Shown: positions 25,523-35,343, counted from the stretch's first letter. The stretch: 64,000 nucleotides of DNA from Streptomyces sp. NBC_01460 (GCF_036227405.1 NZ_CP109473.1:7998001-8062000), one strand, 5' to 3'. Notes: generated from the letters alone by a model not told the origin. Made by a program: numbers and translations.

Positions 25523-26409
25523 CCCGCCTGCCCGTTGACTCGCCGGCTATACGCTCCGGCACCCGCGCCCGCACCATAGCCCGTGGCGCTGACAACCCTC
25601 TGGTACGGGCATGCAGAGCTGCGCAACCGTCGGCCTCGCACCCCCGTGCGGCACGCGCCCGCCCACAGGGCACGGACCCATCCTCCGTACGAACGCTTCG
25701 CTCACGCCTGGCGTGGCCGTGCACCACGCCCAGGGCTCCGCAACCGAGGCGACGGCAGAGGGAAGACGTCATCCAGGTCGGGACCATCGGCGCATCAAAG
25801 CCATCGACCGCTTCGAGCTCCCCGCGAGGCCGAGTTCGCGACCCTCGTCATCCCCTGCATGGTGGTGAGATCAAGCGCTTCTTCCACGACACCACCTGGG
25901 CTGCTGTCCGTGTCCCACGGCGGCTGCGGGAAGCGCTCAGCATCTGCGGTGCCACCACGACAACTCCGGATCTGCCACGGGCTCGTGATGCGTTCGCCCG
26001 AGCAGCACCTCATCGAGGCTCTCGACCCGTACCCGGAGCTCGGTGGCGGCGCTCGCCGTGAGCAGGAGCAGAGCTTCTTCCGGCTTGTCCCGAGCCCGGC
26101 TTCACCACAGCACGGACAGGCGAACTCGGCCTCCTCACGCCCCCAACGGCGCTTGCTGCCGTGGACACGGACAGACCGGACGCTCAGCGCCACCGACACG
26201 ATGCCCGGGGTCAAACGTTCCCGTTCGAGGGCGCGGACGGCCGCATTCGCGGCTCCCGACAGTCTCGGGACATCGCGACAGTGCACCCACGGTCGCCCCC
26301 AGCCGCGTGGACGCGGCCGAAGTGAAGCCGGTGTTCTACGCGGCACGGGTCCTTCGGACATCAGTCACGAGAAGCATCGTCCCGCGATCCAATATCGACC
26401 GGGCACAAC
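25523..26409. other. Long gap, no supported gene
   Basis: About 890 bases with open frames on both strands, but none with a coding-like residue pattern, a start with a ribosome-binding site or a recognised domain. Third positions are less G/C-biased than in nearby genes. Probably decayed DNA. Confidence 0.45.
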
Positions 26410-26763
26410 CTATTCGCGGCTCAGGGCTTCCCGGGCGGCATCGACATCCGGGTGCACCCGCAGTACCTGGTCGGCCCCGGTTACCTCGAGCAACCGGCGC
26501 ACAGGGGCAGAGGCTGCGGCGATCCGCAGAGGAGCGGCCTGGTTGGTGCGCAGAAGCAGGTTCAAGAAGGAGGAGTCGGCGAACGTCACCCCGCTCGCCT
26601 CGAGCACAATGGCGTCGTGGTCGGCGGCAGCCCGTTCGAGACGTTCCTGCAAGGGGCGTGCGGACTCGACGTCCAGTTCGCCCTCGGCGACGACAAGGGC
26701 AATAGCGAGCGGCAAGTCTTCTCCAGACATCGACGTACGTTGCAGCTCCCCCGGTTGAGGCAT
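26410..26763 (-). CDS. STAS-domain anti-sigma factor antagonist
   Basis: A 117-residue protein; the ATG at 26763 has AGGG 6 bases upstream. ALVVAEGELDVESARPLQER and EASGVTFADSSFLNLLL give a STAS domain with the phosphorylatable Ser in ADSS. It is 197 bases downstream of the FUSC gene on the same strand. The RsbW-like ATPase at 25037-25522 is the nearest possible kinase. Confidence 0.82.
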   Translation of the reverse strand: MPQPGELQRTSMSGEDLPLAIALVVAEGELDVESARPLQERLERAAADHDAIVLEASGVTFADSSFLNLLLRTNQAAPLRIAAASAPVRRLLEVTGADQVLRVHPDVDAAREALSRE

Positions 26764-26960
26764 ACACAACCCTGAACAGATACCGAACGCAAGTGCGACA
26801 CACGGCTTCCTGTTGCCACCGGACCAGCGGACAGTCCCCAGGGCCATGCCCTGGGCGGAGGCGGGTGCAGCCGAGCTCATCGACCGCCGCCAGATCGCGG
26901 TCCCGGGGTGGCTTCTTCGACCCGTGGTGGTGCCGCACTGTGCGGGTGACGGTGCCGGGC

Positions 26961-28109
26961 TCACCCCTCGGCTCTTTCCGGGGCCAGGGCGATGAGTACT
27001 TGGCGGATCGAGATGAGGAGGCCACCACTGACCGCCGTGGCCGCCCGGTCCCTCTGGTCGTGCACCTTCCCCAACAGCTGCTCGTAGCGTTTCCAGGACG
27101 CCACCGCCCGCTCTTGCTGCTCGTCGCCGCCTTCGTCGTGCCGCGCGATCAGCTCGGCCTGGTCCGCGCAGAGGCAGGCAAGATCATGGGCCAGGGCCGC
27201 GTAGTCGTGTGTGAAGGTTTCGGTGGGCGGCGACAGTGTGTGCGACCTGGCTGCGATGCCGGACAGAGTGTGGGTGAGAGCGGTGAGGTGGTGAACGACG
27301 TCCTCCCACTGTCGGTCCAGCCAGGGTGGCGGATGGGGAGTGCGGTGACCGCGGCGCATGCGCCGCCCCGGGTTGAGGCGCGTGCTCTCAGCGGCCAGGT
27401 GCCGCGCGCGGCCGACGGCCTGGACGCTGCGGTGAAGTCTGCGTGCTGCGCCCTCCCACGCGTCGGCCTGGTCCGGATCCCACGGGTGCTTGAGGCCGTC
27501 GCTGATCCCTTGCAGGAGGTCGCCGCATTCCACAGCCAGGGCGTGGAGACCGGCCCGTACGCCGGCGAGGCGCACGGGCGGCAGGACGCATGCGTTGACG
27601 GACAGGCCGATCAGCGCTCCGATCAGCGTCTCCAGGAGACGGTGGCCGACCTGCCACGGCTGGTAGGCGCCGTAGGCGATCACGAACAGAGCCGTGGTTG
27701 CTCCGTAGACGCCGTGCGCCCCGAGTCTTCGGTAGCCCGCTATGAGCATCAGGGGAGGCAGCGAGACGGCCATGGCCGGCAGGGTGCTGCCATGGGTGAG
27801 GTACATGGCCACCGAGGCCCACACCGTGCCGATCGAGATGACGCCCAGTTGCTGCGCACCGGCCCGCAACGACCTGTAGACCGTCGAATCGACGAGGACC
27901 AGCGCAGTCCAGGGAGCCATCAGGGCCATGGGGCTCTCGATCCAGAATGCGGCCAGAGCCCAGGCGAGCATCGCCGCCCCCGCCGCCTTGAGCGCCTGGA
28001 CCGCGGTGGCTCGCTCCGGTCCGGGGTAGCGCACGGCCCGGCTCGCACTTCTTCGCACGGCTGTGACTTCGTACGCCGACCGTCGCCGGACGGCTCTCGT
28101 CATGTGCAC
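26961..28109 (-). CDS. FUSC-family inner-membrane protein
   Basis: A 382-residue protein. An N-terminal hydrophobic block of about five helices (about 30-175) contains the family's ALKAAGAAMLAWALA, then APWTALVLVDSTVYRSLR. A long cytoplasmic helical region follows (about 190-370). FUSC proteins are thought to be aromatic-acid or small-molecule exporters; the substrate is unknown. I use GTG 28109 (GGAGGGG, 8 bases upstream); ATG 28103 and an upstream ATG at 28187 are alternatives. A second, divergent FUSC gene lies at 37064-38263. Confidence 0.82.
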   Translation of the reverse strand: MHMTRAVRRRSAYEVTAVRRSASRAVRYPGPERATAVQALKAAGAAMLAWALAAFWIESPMALMAPWTALVLVDSTVYRSLRAGAQQLGVISIGTVWASVAMYLTHGSTLPAMAVSLPPLMLIAGYRRLGAHGVYGATTALFVIAYGAYQPWQVGHRLLETLIGALIGLSVNACVLPPVRLAGVRAGLHALAVECGDLLQGISDGLKHPWDPDQADAWEGAARRLHRSVQAVGRARHLAAESTRLNPGRRMRRGHRTPHPPPWLDRQWEDVVHHLTALTHTLSGIAARSHTLSPPTETFTHDYAALAHDLACLCADQAELIARHDEGGDEQQERAVASWKRYEQLLGKVHDQRDRAATAVSGGLLISIRQVLIALAPERAEG

Positions 28110-28292
28110 CGTGGGCACCCCTCCGTACGTCAGCCGCTGGCGCTTTCGCCTCTCAGCCGACCGGGTTACCCGGCAAACGATCTTCATGCTTCCGGCACAA
28201 AGGCGTCACGGGGTGATGCTGGTCCGCTACTCCGACCCGATCCTCTTGACGGCACGATCACGTCGCGAGGGAAGAGACGCCCTGACGCACGA

Positions 28293-28324
28293 GACCCGCC
28301 CCGCGAGCAGTCGCGGGGCGGGTC
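28293..28324 (-). terminator. Terminator of the cold-shock gene
   Basis: A perfect 14-bp stem (28293-28306 and 28311-28324) with the 4-base loop GCAG, 17 bases after the csp stop. It lacks a clear U-tract. Confidence 0.8.
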
Positions 28325-28341
28325 CCAGGAGGATGAAGGGA

Positions 28342-28545
28342 TCAGGCGGGGGTGATGTTCTCCGCCTGGGGGCCCTTCTGGCCCTGGGTGACGTCGAAGT
28401 TCACCTTCTGGCCTTCCTGGAGCTCACGGAAGCCGGAGCTGGCGATGTTGGAGTAGTGGGCGAAGACATCGGGGCCGCCGCCGTCCTGCTCGATGAAGCC
28501 GAAGCCCTTTTCGGAGTTGAACCACTTCACGGTTCCGCTGGCCAT
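28342..28545 (-). CDS. Cold-shock protein (CspA family)
   Basis: A 67-residue protein, the full family length. RNP-1 is in KGFGFIEQD and RNP-2 in DVFAHYSNI. The start is [10 protein letters not shown], with the ribosome-binding site GGAGGGC. It is an RNA-binding chaperone of the cytoplasm. The leader carries two hairpins, as in other csp genes, and a strong terminator follows. Confidence 0.97.
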   Translation of the reverse strand: MASGTVKWFNSEKGFGFIEQDGGGPDVFAHYSNIASSGFRELQEGQKVNFDVTQGQKGPQAENITPA

Positions 28546-28570
28546 GTTGCCCTCCAAGGCGTTGAGAATC

Positions 28571-28593
28571 GGTTCCCGCACCCTGCGGGAACC
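28571..28593 (-). promoter_or_regulatory. Leader hairpin upstream of the csp gene
   Basis: Arms GGTTCCCGCA and TGCGGGAACC with a 3-base loop, 26 bases before the start codon, in the 5' leader. It could be a temperature-sensitive element or an attenuator. Confidence 0.6.
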
Positions 28594-28637
28594 GGAGGTG
28601 ATCGCCCTGGTCCTTCGAGACTCGCTTGAACAGCACA

Positions 28638-28665
28638 ATCGCCCGCTGACATTCTCGCGGGCGAT
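28638..28665 (-). promoter_or_regulatory. Second leader inverted repeat upstream of the csp gene
   Basis: Arms ATCGCCCGC (28638-28646) and GCGGGCGAT (28657-28665), 9 bp, with a 10-base loop, about 90-120 bases before the start. Confidence 0.5.
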
Positions 28666-29479
28666 CTCCTAGGAACCACGACAGCTGGACCTGACGGTAC
28701 ACCGATCTGCCAACTCCCGCCTATGACTGCAGCTGGATGAAGCGTCATTTTCTGAACCGGATCGACCCGACCGCAGGCCAGGGCTCCTCAACCAGACGGT
28801 CGTGAGGACGCCTGGCTGCCGTGCCGAGCCCTGCTGCCGGCATGCTGGGCCGCCACGAGCCTCAGGCCGGGGAGCGCCGTACAGCGAAGCTCTTGAAGCG
28901 GTGAGTGGGGTGGCCGTGAGGTGGCCTGTCCTTCGCTGCCGAGTGCGCTGGTCGCCTTGCGGCGTTTCACCTTCCGGCGTGTCACCGGCGAGGTGGCGGT
29001 CGTCTTCGCCGAGGTGTCGGGACACGGAGCCGATCGCACGTACCGGGCGTGAAGCAGTGCGGCACGCGCGATCCGGCTGCTTCACGGGAGAGAGAGGAAG
29101 AACCGTAGCGTGCCACAGTGCCGGCCGGGCCGCGTCGTTCGGCTCACCCGGGTCCAAGGGGCGGCGGTTGGTCACGACGTTCGTCGCAGGGCTCTGCCTG
29201 GACCGCTGAACACCCGTTGAGGTGCTGCGCCACGCCCTCGGACTGCGCGCCGCTCCGATGCCGTGGCAGCCGTTGCGTTCCGGACGCGTCTCATCACCGG
29301 GGGTGAGTCAGGGTCGGTGAGGGTCGCAGGCTGGGCGTCGTATACCGGTTTCGCCGGTCAGACAGGTCAACTTGCTTGACCGGCACCGCCGTTTACCTGT
29401 CGCCCACGATCGTGAAACAGCACCGATATACACCCCGCCTAGCCTCCATCACCGGCTTACGAGATGAGGGGTGCGGCAG
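28666..29479. other. Long gap between csp and amidase genes
   Basis: About 810 bases without a supported gene. Nested inverted repeats at 29353-29384 (GCCGGTCA ... TGACCGGC, and GGTCAA-CTTGC-TTGACC at 29365-29381) lie 95-127 bases before the amidase and may be an operator. Nothing else is clear. Confidence 0.45.
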
Positions 29480-30793
29480 ATGGGGATGAACCGGCGGCCG
29501 TTTCTGGGACTCGCGGCGGCAGCAGGGGCAGGGGCAATGGTCTCTTCCGGAGGGCAGCCGGTCTTCGCGGCGACCGGAGCCGGCAGGGAGCCGACACCGG
29601 ACCGCCGCATCTCCGGCGAGCCCGATCCCACGGTGTGGAGAGAGTTCGGCGACCCATTGGTGCCGGCGACGGGACGCGGTCCGCTGGACGGAATTACCGT
29701 GGCCGTCAAGGACCTGTTCGCTGTCGAGGGGCACCGGGTGGGCGCGGGCAATCCTGCCTGGCTGGCCGGGAGTCGCCCGGAGAGCACCACCGCTTCGGCG
29801 GTCGCGGCGTTGCTCGCGGCGGGCGCCGCCGTTGCCGGCATGGCCCGCACCGATGAGTTCGCGTACAGCCTGGCGGGCACGAACGGCCACTATGGCACCC
29901 CGCCCAACCCCGCTGCTCCGGAACGCATCTCGGGCGGCTCGACCTCCGGTCCCGCCAGTGCCGTCGCACTGGGCCAGGCCGATATCGGTCTCGGCACCGA
30001 CACCGGAGGCTCGATCCGCATCCCGTCCTCCTACCAGGGCCTTTACGGAATCCGCCCGAGCCACGGCGCGGTGTCCACCGAGGGGCTGCTGCCGCTCGCA
30101 CCGTCCTTCGACACGGTCGGCTGGATCACCCGTGACGCCAGGGCACTGCGCGCCGCGGGGCGGGTTCTGCTGCCCGGCGGCGGCCCGGCTCCGTCGGGTG
30201 CCGTACTCGCGCAGGAGATCATCGGCGTGGCCTCGCCGGAGGTCGGCGCCGCGGTGCGCCGGGCGGTGGCCGGCTGGCGCGCCGCCGGACTGCCGCGCGT
30301 CCAGGGCGTACGGTTCGACGCCGGCGTGCTGCCCGGATGGGTGCGCGCCTTCCAGACCAAGCAGGGCGTGGAGGCCTGGCACCGGTGGGGGCCGTGGGTC
30401 TCGCGGCACTGGGAGTCCCTCAACCCGGATGTCCGGTCCCGGTTCGAGACCGCGTCCCAGTACACCCCGGACGATCTCGCCGCGGCCGAGCGGGTTCTGC
30501 GCGAGGCGCGAGCCCGCGTCGACGACCTGCTCGGCGACCGGGTACTCATCCTGCCGTCCGCGTCCTCGGTGGCCCCCACCCGTGAGGAGGCCGCACTCGG
30601 GGGCCCTGTCATCGAGCAGGCCAGGGCTCAGACCTTCCAGCTCACCTGTCTCGCCGGCCTCACGGGCCGCTGCGCGGTCAGCATCCCCGTACGCAGCCGC
30701 ACCGCACCCGTGGGCCTGTGTCTGGTGGGCCCGCGCGGAAGCGACCGCCACCTGCTCGATCTCGCGGTCCGCGTGGAGTCAGCCGGGGTGTGA
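29480..30793 (+). CDS. Secreted amidase-signature hydrolase (Tat-type signal)
   Basis: A 437-residue protein; the ATG at 29480 has AGGGG 8 bases upstream (GTG 29471 and ATG 29486 are alternatives). The N-terminus MNRRPFLGLAAAAGAGAMVS is a twin-arginine signal. The amidase-signature catalytic triad is visible: Lys in AVKDLF, cis-Ser in GGSTSGPASAVALG and nucleophile Ser in GTDTGGSIRIPSSYQG. It hydrolyses an amide outside the cell, or after export; the substrate is unknown. No operon partner follows, only decayed IS sequence. Confidence 0.9.
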   Translation: MGMNRRPFLGLAAAAGAGAMVSSGGQPVFAATGAGREPTPDRRISGEPDPTVWREFGDPLVPATGRGPLDGITVAVKDLFAVEGHRVGAGNPAWLAGSRPESTTASAVAALLAAGAAVAGMARTDEFAYSLAGTNGHYGTPPNPAAPERISGGSTSGPASAVALGQADIGLGTDTGGSIRIPSSYQGLYGIRPSHGAVSTEGLLPLAPSFDTVGWITRDARALRAAGRVLLPGGGPAPSGAVLAQEIIGVASPEVGAAVRRAVAGWRAAGLPRVQGVRFDAGVLPGWVRAFQTKQGVEAWHRWGPWVSRHWESLNPDVRSRFETASQYTPDDLAAAERVLREARARVDDLLGDRVLILPSASSVAPTREEAALGGPVIEQARAQTFQLTCLAGLTGRCAVSIPVRSRTAPVGLCLVGPRGSDRHLLDLAVRVESAGV

Positions 30794-30886
30794 GCGGGTA
30801 TGCCCGCCGGCGCCGGGTATCGCAGGTCCGGGCGCGGTCAGGCCGTGTGTCGTCAGTGGGTCTTGAGCGGTGGACGATCGCCGCGC

Positions 30887-30991
30887 ATGCGCCGGGGGGA
30901 TCTCACGGACGAACAGGGGGCGGCGCTGGAGCCGTTGGTGCCGAAGGGCGTGAAGGCAGGCCGGTCGCCTGTCCGGTCGCGGCGGCCTCTC
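30887..30991 (+). pseudogene. IS5-family transposase N-terminal remnant
   Basis: MRRGDLTDEQGAALEPLVPK, then GVKAGRSPVRSRRP, is the conserved start of IS5-like transposases. The catalytic part is absent, and I found no terminal inverted repeats. It lies in the 420-bp gap between the amidase and transporter genes, which otherwise holds nothing I can support. Confidence 0.6.
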
Positions 30992-31214
30992 AGCGCCTCT
31001 CAGTTCGGTCCGGAACACCGCCTGGGGGCGGCCCGTGGCCGGCTTCCGAATCCCACATTCTGGACGACGATCAACCGGTCCGTGAGATGCGTGAGATCGT
31101 CATGGCGCCCGCATGGGTCGCGCGGCCTTGCCACGAGGGGGACCTGCGCCGCCGTGCGGGACCGTCGGCCGGCTACGTCGACGGCCGCTCCATGCCCTCG
31201 TGGGAGTTCCAGAG

Positions 31215-32642
31215 ATGTACGCCCCCACCACCGGGCCCGCCCAGGCGCCGCCGCAGTCCCCGGCCGAGGCCGCGCCCGCCAACTCGCGGTCCCGTGTCCT
31301 GATCGCCAGCCTCATCGGCACGACGATCGAGTTCTACGACTTCTACGTCTACGCCACCGCCGCGGTCCTGGTCTTCCCGAAACTCTTCTTCCCGAGCAGC
31401 GACGCGACCACGGCCCTGCTCTCCTCCTTCGCGGTCTTCGGCGCGGCGATGGTCGCCCGCCCGATCGGCGCGATCGTCTTCGGCCACCTCGGCGACCGCC
31501 TCGGCCGCAAGGGCACCCTGGTGGCCTCGCTGCTCACGATGGGCATCGCCACCTTCCTGATCGGCGTTCTGCCGACGTACGCGCAAGTCGGCTGGGTCGC
31601 CACGGCACTGCTGGTGCTGATGCGGCTCGCCCAGGGCTTCGCGCTCGGCGGCGAGTGGAGCGGTGCGGCCCTGGTCGCCACCGAGAACGCGCCCGCCGGG
31701 AAACGCGCGCTGTGGGGCACGTTCCCGCAGCTGGGCGCCCCGCTCGGGTTCATCATCGGCAACGGCCTCTTCCTGCTCATCGGCGCGCTGCTGCCCTCCG
31801 CGGCCGGCGCCGACCCGTCGCAGCCCTCCGAGGCCTTCCAGAGCTGGGGCTGGCGTATCCCGTTCCTGTTCTCGGCCGTCATGGTCGCGATCGGTCTGTG
31901 GGTACGCATGCGCCTGGTCGAGTCGCAGGTCTTCGCGAAGACGCAGGAGACCGGCAAGGTCCGCAAGCTGCCGCTCGCCACCGTCTTCCGCCACCACTGG
32001 AAGCAGCTGGTCCTCGGCAGCTTCGCGATGCTGGCGACGTACGTCCTCTTCTATCTGATGACGACGTTCTCGCTGAGCTACGGCCGCACCGCCGAGGACG
32101 CGGACGTCCCGGGCCTCGGCTACAGCTACACCACGTTCGTCCTGATGATGATCTTCGGTGTGCTGTTCTTCGCCGCGTTCACCCTGATCTCCGGCCCGCT
32201 CGCGGACAAGTACGGCCGCCGCAAGACCCTCGCCTGGGTCACCGTCGGCATCATCGTCTTCGGCCTGGTCTGGGTGCCGCTGATCAACCTGGGCACGCTC
32301 GGCGTGGTCCTGTGGCTGGTCCTCGGCTTCACGCTGATGGGCACGACGTTCGGCCCGATGGGCGCGATGCTCCCGGAGCTCTTCCCGACCAGCGTCCGCT
32401 ACACCGGTTCAGGCATCGCCTACAACGTCAGTTCCATCCTCGGCGCGGCCGTCGCCCCGTTCGTCGCGGTCGCCCTCTGGGAGGCCGGCGACGGCTCCCC
32501 ATGGCTGGTCGGCGTCTACCTCTCCGTGATGGCCGTCCTCACACTGACCGCCCTCCTCATCGGCAAGGAGACGAAGGACGTGGCCCTGGACGAGGGCGAG
32601 GTCCCGGCCCCCCTCGCCGGGACCGAGGACCCGTCCGCCTGA
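31215..32642 (+). CDS. MFS transporter, metabolite:H+ symporter (MHS) family
   Basis: A 475-residue protein; the ATG at 31215 follows GGGAG. It has 12 predicted membrane helices. Family motifs are EFYDFYVYATAA in helix 1, GHLGDRLGRKGTL in loop 2-3, LMRLAQGFALGGEWSGA, and GPLADKYGRRKTLAW in loop 8-9. Members import betaine, proline, shikimate, citrate or similar compounds with protons. The specificity here cannot be read from the sequence, and no catabolic gene is adjacent. Confidence 0.92.
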   Translation: MYAPTTGPAQAPPQSPAEAAPANSRSRVLIASLIGTTIEFYDFYVYATAAVLVFPKLFFPSSDATTALLSSFAVFGAAMVARPIGAIVFGHLGDRLGRKGTLVASLLTMGIATFLIGVLPTYAQVGWVATALLVLMRLAQGFALGGEWSGAALVATENAPAGKRALWGTFPQLGAPLGFIIGNGLFLLIGALLPSAAGADPSQPSEAFQSWGWRIPFLFSAVMVAIGLWVRMRLVESQVFAKTQETGKVRKLPLATVFRHHWKQLVLGSFAMLATYVLFYLMTTFSLSYGRTAEDADVPGLGYSYTTFVLMMIFGVLFFAAFTLISGPLADKYGRRKTLAWVTVGIIVFGLVWVPLINLGTLGVVLWLVLGFTLMGTTFGPMGAMLPELFPTSVRYTGSGIAYNVSSILGAAVAPFVAVALWEAGDGSPWLVGVYLSVMAVLTLTALLIGKETKDVALDEGEVPAPLAGTEDPSA

Positions 32643-33206
32643 CGCGGACCAGGAGGGTGTGCCTGATCGTCCACGCATTTTCGTGGTGGTTCCCCGAGGT
32701 GTCCGGGCCGAGACACCTGTGGGCGAGGAGCGCCCTCTCTTCCCCGGGTGTCTCGGGTGTCCGACGGGGCAGTGGCGGCGACGCGCGGTGCTTGCCGCAT
32801 GTCGCCGCCTGTCGGACGGCAGCAGTGGGGCCTGTGGCAAGGCTGGAGAGACGATTGCCCAGGAGCATCATCGGCGCGCTGCCGAGGCGAGGCCGGCCAT
32901 GCCGAAGCGGGCTTGGATCCGCAGGAGCGTGGTGGACACGGCCATGCCGAAGTATCAGGGCGGGGAAGAGGCCGCCGACGTGGCGGTGTACACGTCGACG
33001 CGTTCTTCGGCGACATCGTTCCCACCCGCTGGGAACGTCAACGGCACGGCCCTGGAGCTGTGGACGTGCAACTGGGGCGCCAACCGGCTATGGACCTCAC
33101 GAGAGCCCCGCATCCGCCGAGCTGAAGCATCCATCAGAGTCGAACGGGAGCGCTCGATGCGGACCGGGCCGGACAGCGGAGGTGCGGACCGGCGCCGCGG
33201 GGAGCA
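32643..33206. other. Gap with a lectin-like fragment
   Basis: No intact gene. Near 33039-33100 the plus strand reads NVNGTALELWTCNWGANRLW, which resembles one repeat of a ricin-B (QxW) lectin domain. The surrounding frames are broken. Similar repeats are present in the two genes at 49-53 kb, so this may be a stray fragment of such a gene. Confidence 0.3.
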
Positions 33207-34823
33207 TCAGCGTCGGCCCTGGCGGTCTCGGCGAGTCAGGCCGCTCTGGAGGCGGGCGAGTGGCGCGGTGCGCTGTCGGCGCAGCGCCGCTCGCGCGGCA
33301 TTGGCTCCGGGAGCGCCGTGCACGCCTCCGCCCGGGTGCGCGGACGCGGACGCGAGGTACAGCCCGGGTACGGGGGTCTCGGGGCGCCCCGTGCCGGGGG
33401 AGGGGCGGAAGACCAGCTGCTGGTGCATGGCTGTGGTCCCACCGTTGATCGCGCCCCCGTGGAGGTTGGCGTCAAGACGTTCCAGCGTGGGCGGGCCGAG
33501 GACGCGACGGGATCTGACCAAGGCGCGGAATCCTGGGGCATAGCGCTCCACCTGCGCCTCGACGCGGTCCGCCATCACCTCCTGTTCCCGTGCGTCCCAG
33601 ACGCCGGTCAGTCCGGCGTCGCCGGCGTCGCCGCGGACGTGCTGCGGTACGTGCGTGTAGGCCCATGCCGACTCGGTGCCCCGGGGTGAGCGGCTGGGAT
33701 CGGTCGTGGTCATCTGACCGAAGATGGTGAAGGGGGCGTCCGGTACACGTCCCATGGCGATCTGTGCGGCGAACCGGGTGAGCCCGTCCACTCCCTCTGC
33801 CAGGTGCACCGTCCCGGCCTGTGATGCCTCGGGACTCGACCAGGGCACCGGGCCGTCGAGCGCCCAGTCGACCTTGAAGGTCGCGAAGTCCCACTGGAAG
33901 CGCTTGAGGTCGGCGAGCAGCCGCCCCGGGAGGTGTTCCGCGGCCACCAGGGAACCGTAGAGAGCGGGCGCCGACACGTCGGCCAGCACGGCCCGGCCGG
34001 CCGGAACCGTTTCGCCACCGGCGGTACGGACCCCGACGGCCCTGCCGCCGCGCACGACGACCTCGGTGACCCGTTCCCCGCAGCGCACCGCTCCGCCGCG
34101 GCGAGCCAGCCGGCGGACGAGGGCGCCGGTGAGCTCTCCCGAGCCGCCCGTGGGCACGGGGAAGCCGTAGGTCTGCCCCAGCATCGACATCAGCCATCCG
34201 AAGCCGCCGCTGCCCGCCGCCTCCGGGGCGAGGTCCGCGTGCAGCGCGTTACCGGCGAGCAGCAGCCTGCCGCCCGCGCCCCGGAACTCCTCCTCGCCCA
34301 GGCGCCGCACCGGCAGCACCATGGTCCTGGCCATTCTCAGTCCGCCCGCCGCACGCAGCCGCAGCGCCAGCCGCGCCCCGGCGACGACCGGCGGGAACGG
34401 GGTGAACAGGGCGTCGAGGATGCCGGGCCGCAGCGTCTCCCAGAGCTCCCGGAGGTCCTTCCACGCGGCACCGTCCCCGGGAGCGAACACGTCCAGGCTC
34501 GTGGCGGTCTCCTCCACGTCACGGCTGAGGACCGCGCAGCGCCCGTCCCGCAAGGGGTGGGCGAGCACCTTCGGGGCGTGGCTCCATCCCAGCCCCTCCC
34601 GCTCCAGTTCCAGAGCGGCCAGGACGGGGGAAGCCGCGGCCAGGGGATAGAAGGCGCTGAACAGATCACTGGCGAAGTCGGCGTCGACCCCACGATCGTG
34701 CCGGCACGCTCCTCCGGGCTCGTTCTGCGCCTCCAGGACCTCCACGCTCCAGCCCGCGTCGGCCAGGAGATTGGCCGCCACCAGCCCGTTGGGTCCGGCT
34801 CCGACGACTACGGCGTCCGGCAT
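33207..34823 (-). CDS. FAD-dependent oxidoreductase (phytoene desaturase/CrtI-like)
   Basis: A 538-residue protein; the ATG at 34823 follows GGGAGAG. The N-terminal dinucleotide-binding motif is VVVGAGPNGLVAANLLADAG, then EAQNEPGGACR. The C-terminal FAD-binding end reads PVPGLYLASASAHPGGGVHG, then APGANAARAAL. This is the layout of actinobacterial NAD(P)/FAD-dependent CrtI-like oxidoreductases, which act on unidentified lipids or isoprenoids. It lies 43 bases downstream of an SRPBCC protein gene on the same strand; that protein could present a hydrophobic substrate. Confidence 0.88.
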   Translation of the reverse strand: MPDAVVVGAGPNGLVAANLLADAGWSVEVLEAQNEPGGACRHDRGVDADFASDLFSAFYPLAAASPVLAALELEREGLGWSHAPKVLAHPLRDGRCAVLSRDVEETATSLDVFAPGDGAAWKDLRELWETLRPGILDALFTPFPPVVAGARLALRLRAAGGLRMARTMVLPVRRLGEEEFRGAGGRLLLAGNALHADLAPEAAGSGGFGWLMSMLGQTYGFPVPTGGSGELTGALVRRLARRGGAVRCGERVTEVVVRGGRAVGVRTAGGETVPAGRAVLADVSAPALYGSLVAAEHLPGRLLADLKRFQWDFATFKVDWALDGPVPWSSPEASQAGTVHLAEGVDGLTRFAAQIAMGRVPDAPFTIFGQMTTTDPSRSPRGTESAWAYTHVPQHVRGDAGDAGLTGVWDAREQEVMADRVEAQVERYAPGFRALVRSRRVLGPPTLERLDANLHGGAINGGTTAMHQQLVFRPSPGTGRPETPVPGLYLASASAHPGGGVHGAPGANAARAALRRQRTAPLARLQSGLTRRDRQGRR

Positions 34824-34866
34824 GGCTCTCTCCCGCCTCGATGGCACCCGGGCAATCGCTGTCCGC

Positions 34867-35343
34867 TCAGGCCCCGCCTGTCTGCAGCGGTGCGAAGCCC
34901 GTGGCCTCGCTGCTCCCTTGCTCGCACAGCCGGGCGAGCCGGCGCAGGACCACGCGGTGACGCACTTGCTGAGCCAGCTCCAGAAGGCCGTTGTGGAGGA
35001 GGCCCCCCAGACCGCTGAGCGGGTGTTCGTCGAAGATGACCAGGGTGTGCTCGCCCCACGGGCGCAGTTCCACCGCGATCCGCGCGGTACCCAACGGCCC
35101 GCTGTCCGCCTCCAGTTCCAGAGCCTTGAGGGGCTCGCTGCGGCGTACGACCGTCCGGTTGTGCAGGGTGACCGGTCCGAGCTTGATCTCGTAGCGCAGC
35201 GAAGCCCCCAGCTCGGGCCACGCGCCCTCGTCGGGCTCGGCGCGGGCGGTGCCGACGACCCAGTTCCCGTACTGCGCGACGTCGGAGAGGACCGTCCACA
35301 CGTCCTCCGGCGGCTTCCTGATCAACCGGTGTCGTACGGCCAC
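34867..35343 (-). CDS. SRPBCC-family (polyketide cyclase/START-like) protein
   Basis: A 158-residue protein; the GTG at 35343 has GGAGG 7 bases upstream, and longer upstream starts lack one. VRHRLIRKPPEDVWTVLSDV, then AQYGNWVVGT, and a C-terminal amphipathic helix fit a helix-grip fold with a hydrophobic cavity. Probably cotranscribed with the CrtI-like oxidoreductase 43 bases downstream. Confidence 0.82.
   Translation of the reverse strand: MAVRHRLIRKPPEDVWTVLSDVAQYGNWVVGTARAEPDEGAWPELGASLRYEIKLGPVTLHNRTVVRRSEPLKALELEADSGPLGTARIAVELRPWGEHTLVIFDEHPLSGLGGLLHNGLLELAQQVRHRVVLRRLARLCEQGSSEATGFAPLQTGGA

Noticed and set aside
26793..28355. 520-codon plus-strand frame
   Set aside because: Antisense to the FUSC and csp genes, with no coding-like pattern.
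29393..30751. 452-codon minus-strand frame
   Set aside because: Antisense to the amidase, which has an intact catalytic triad and a signal peptide.
30800..33448. 882-codon plus-strand frame
   Set aside because: Runs in a different frame through the MFS gene; Arg/Gly/His-rich shadow.
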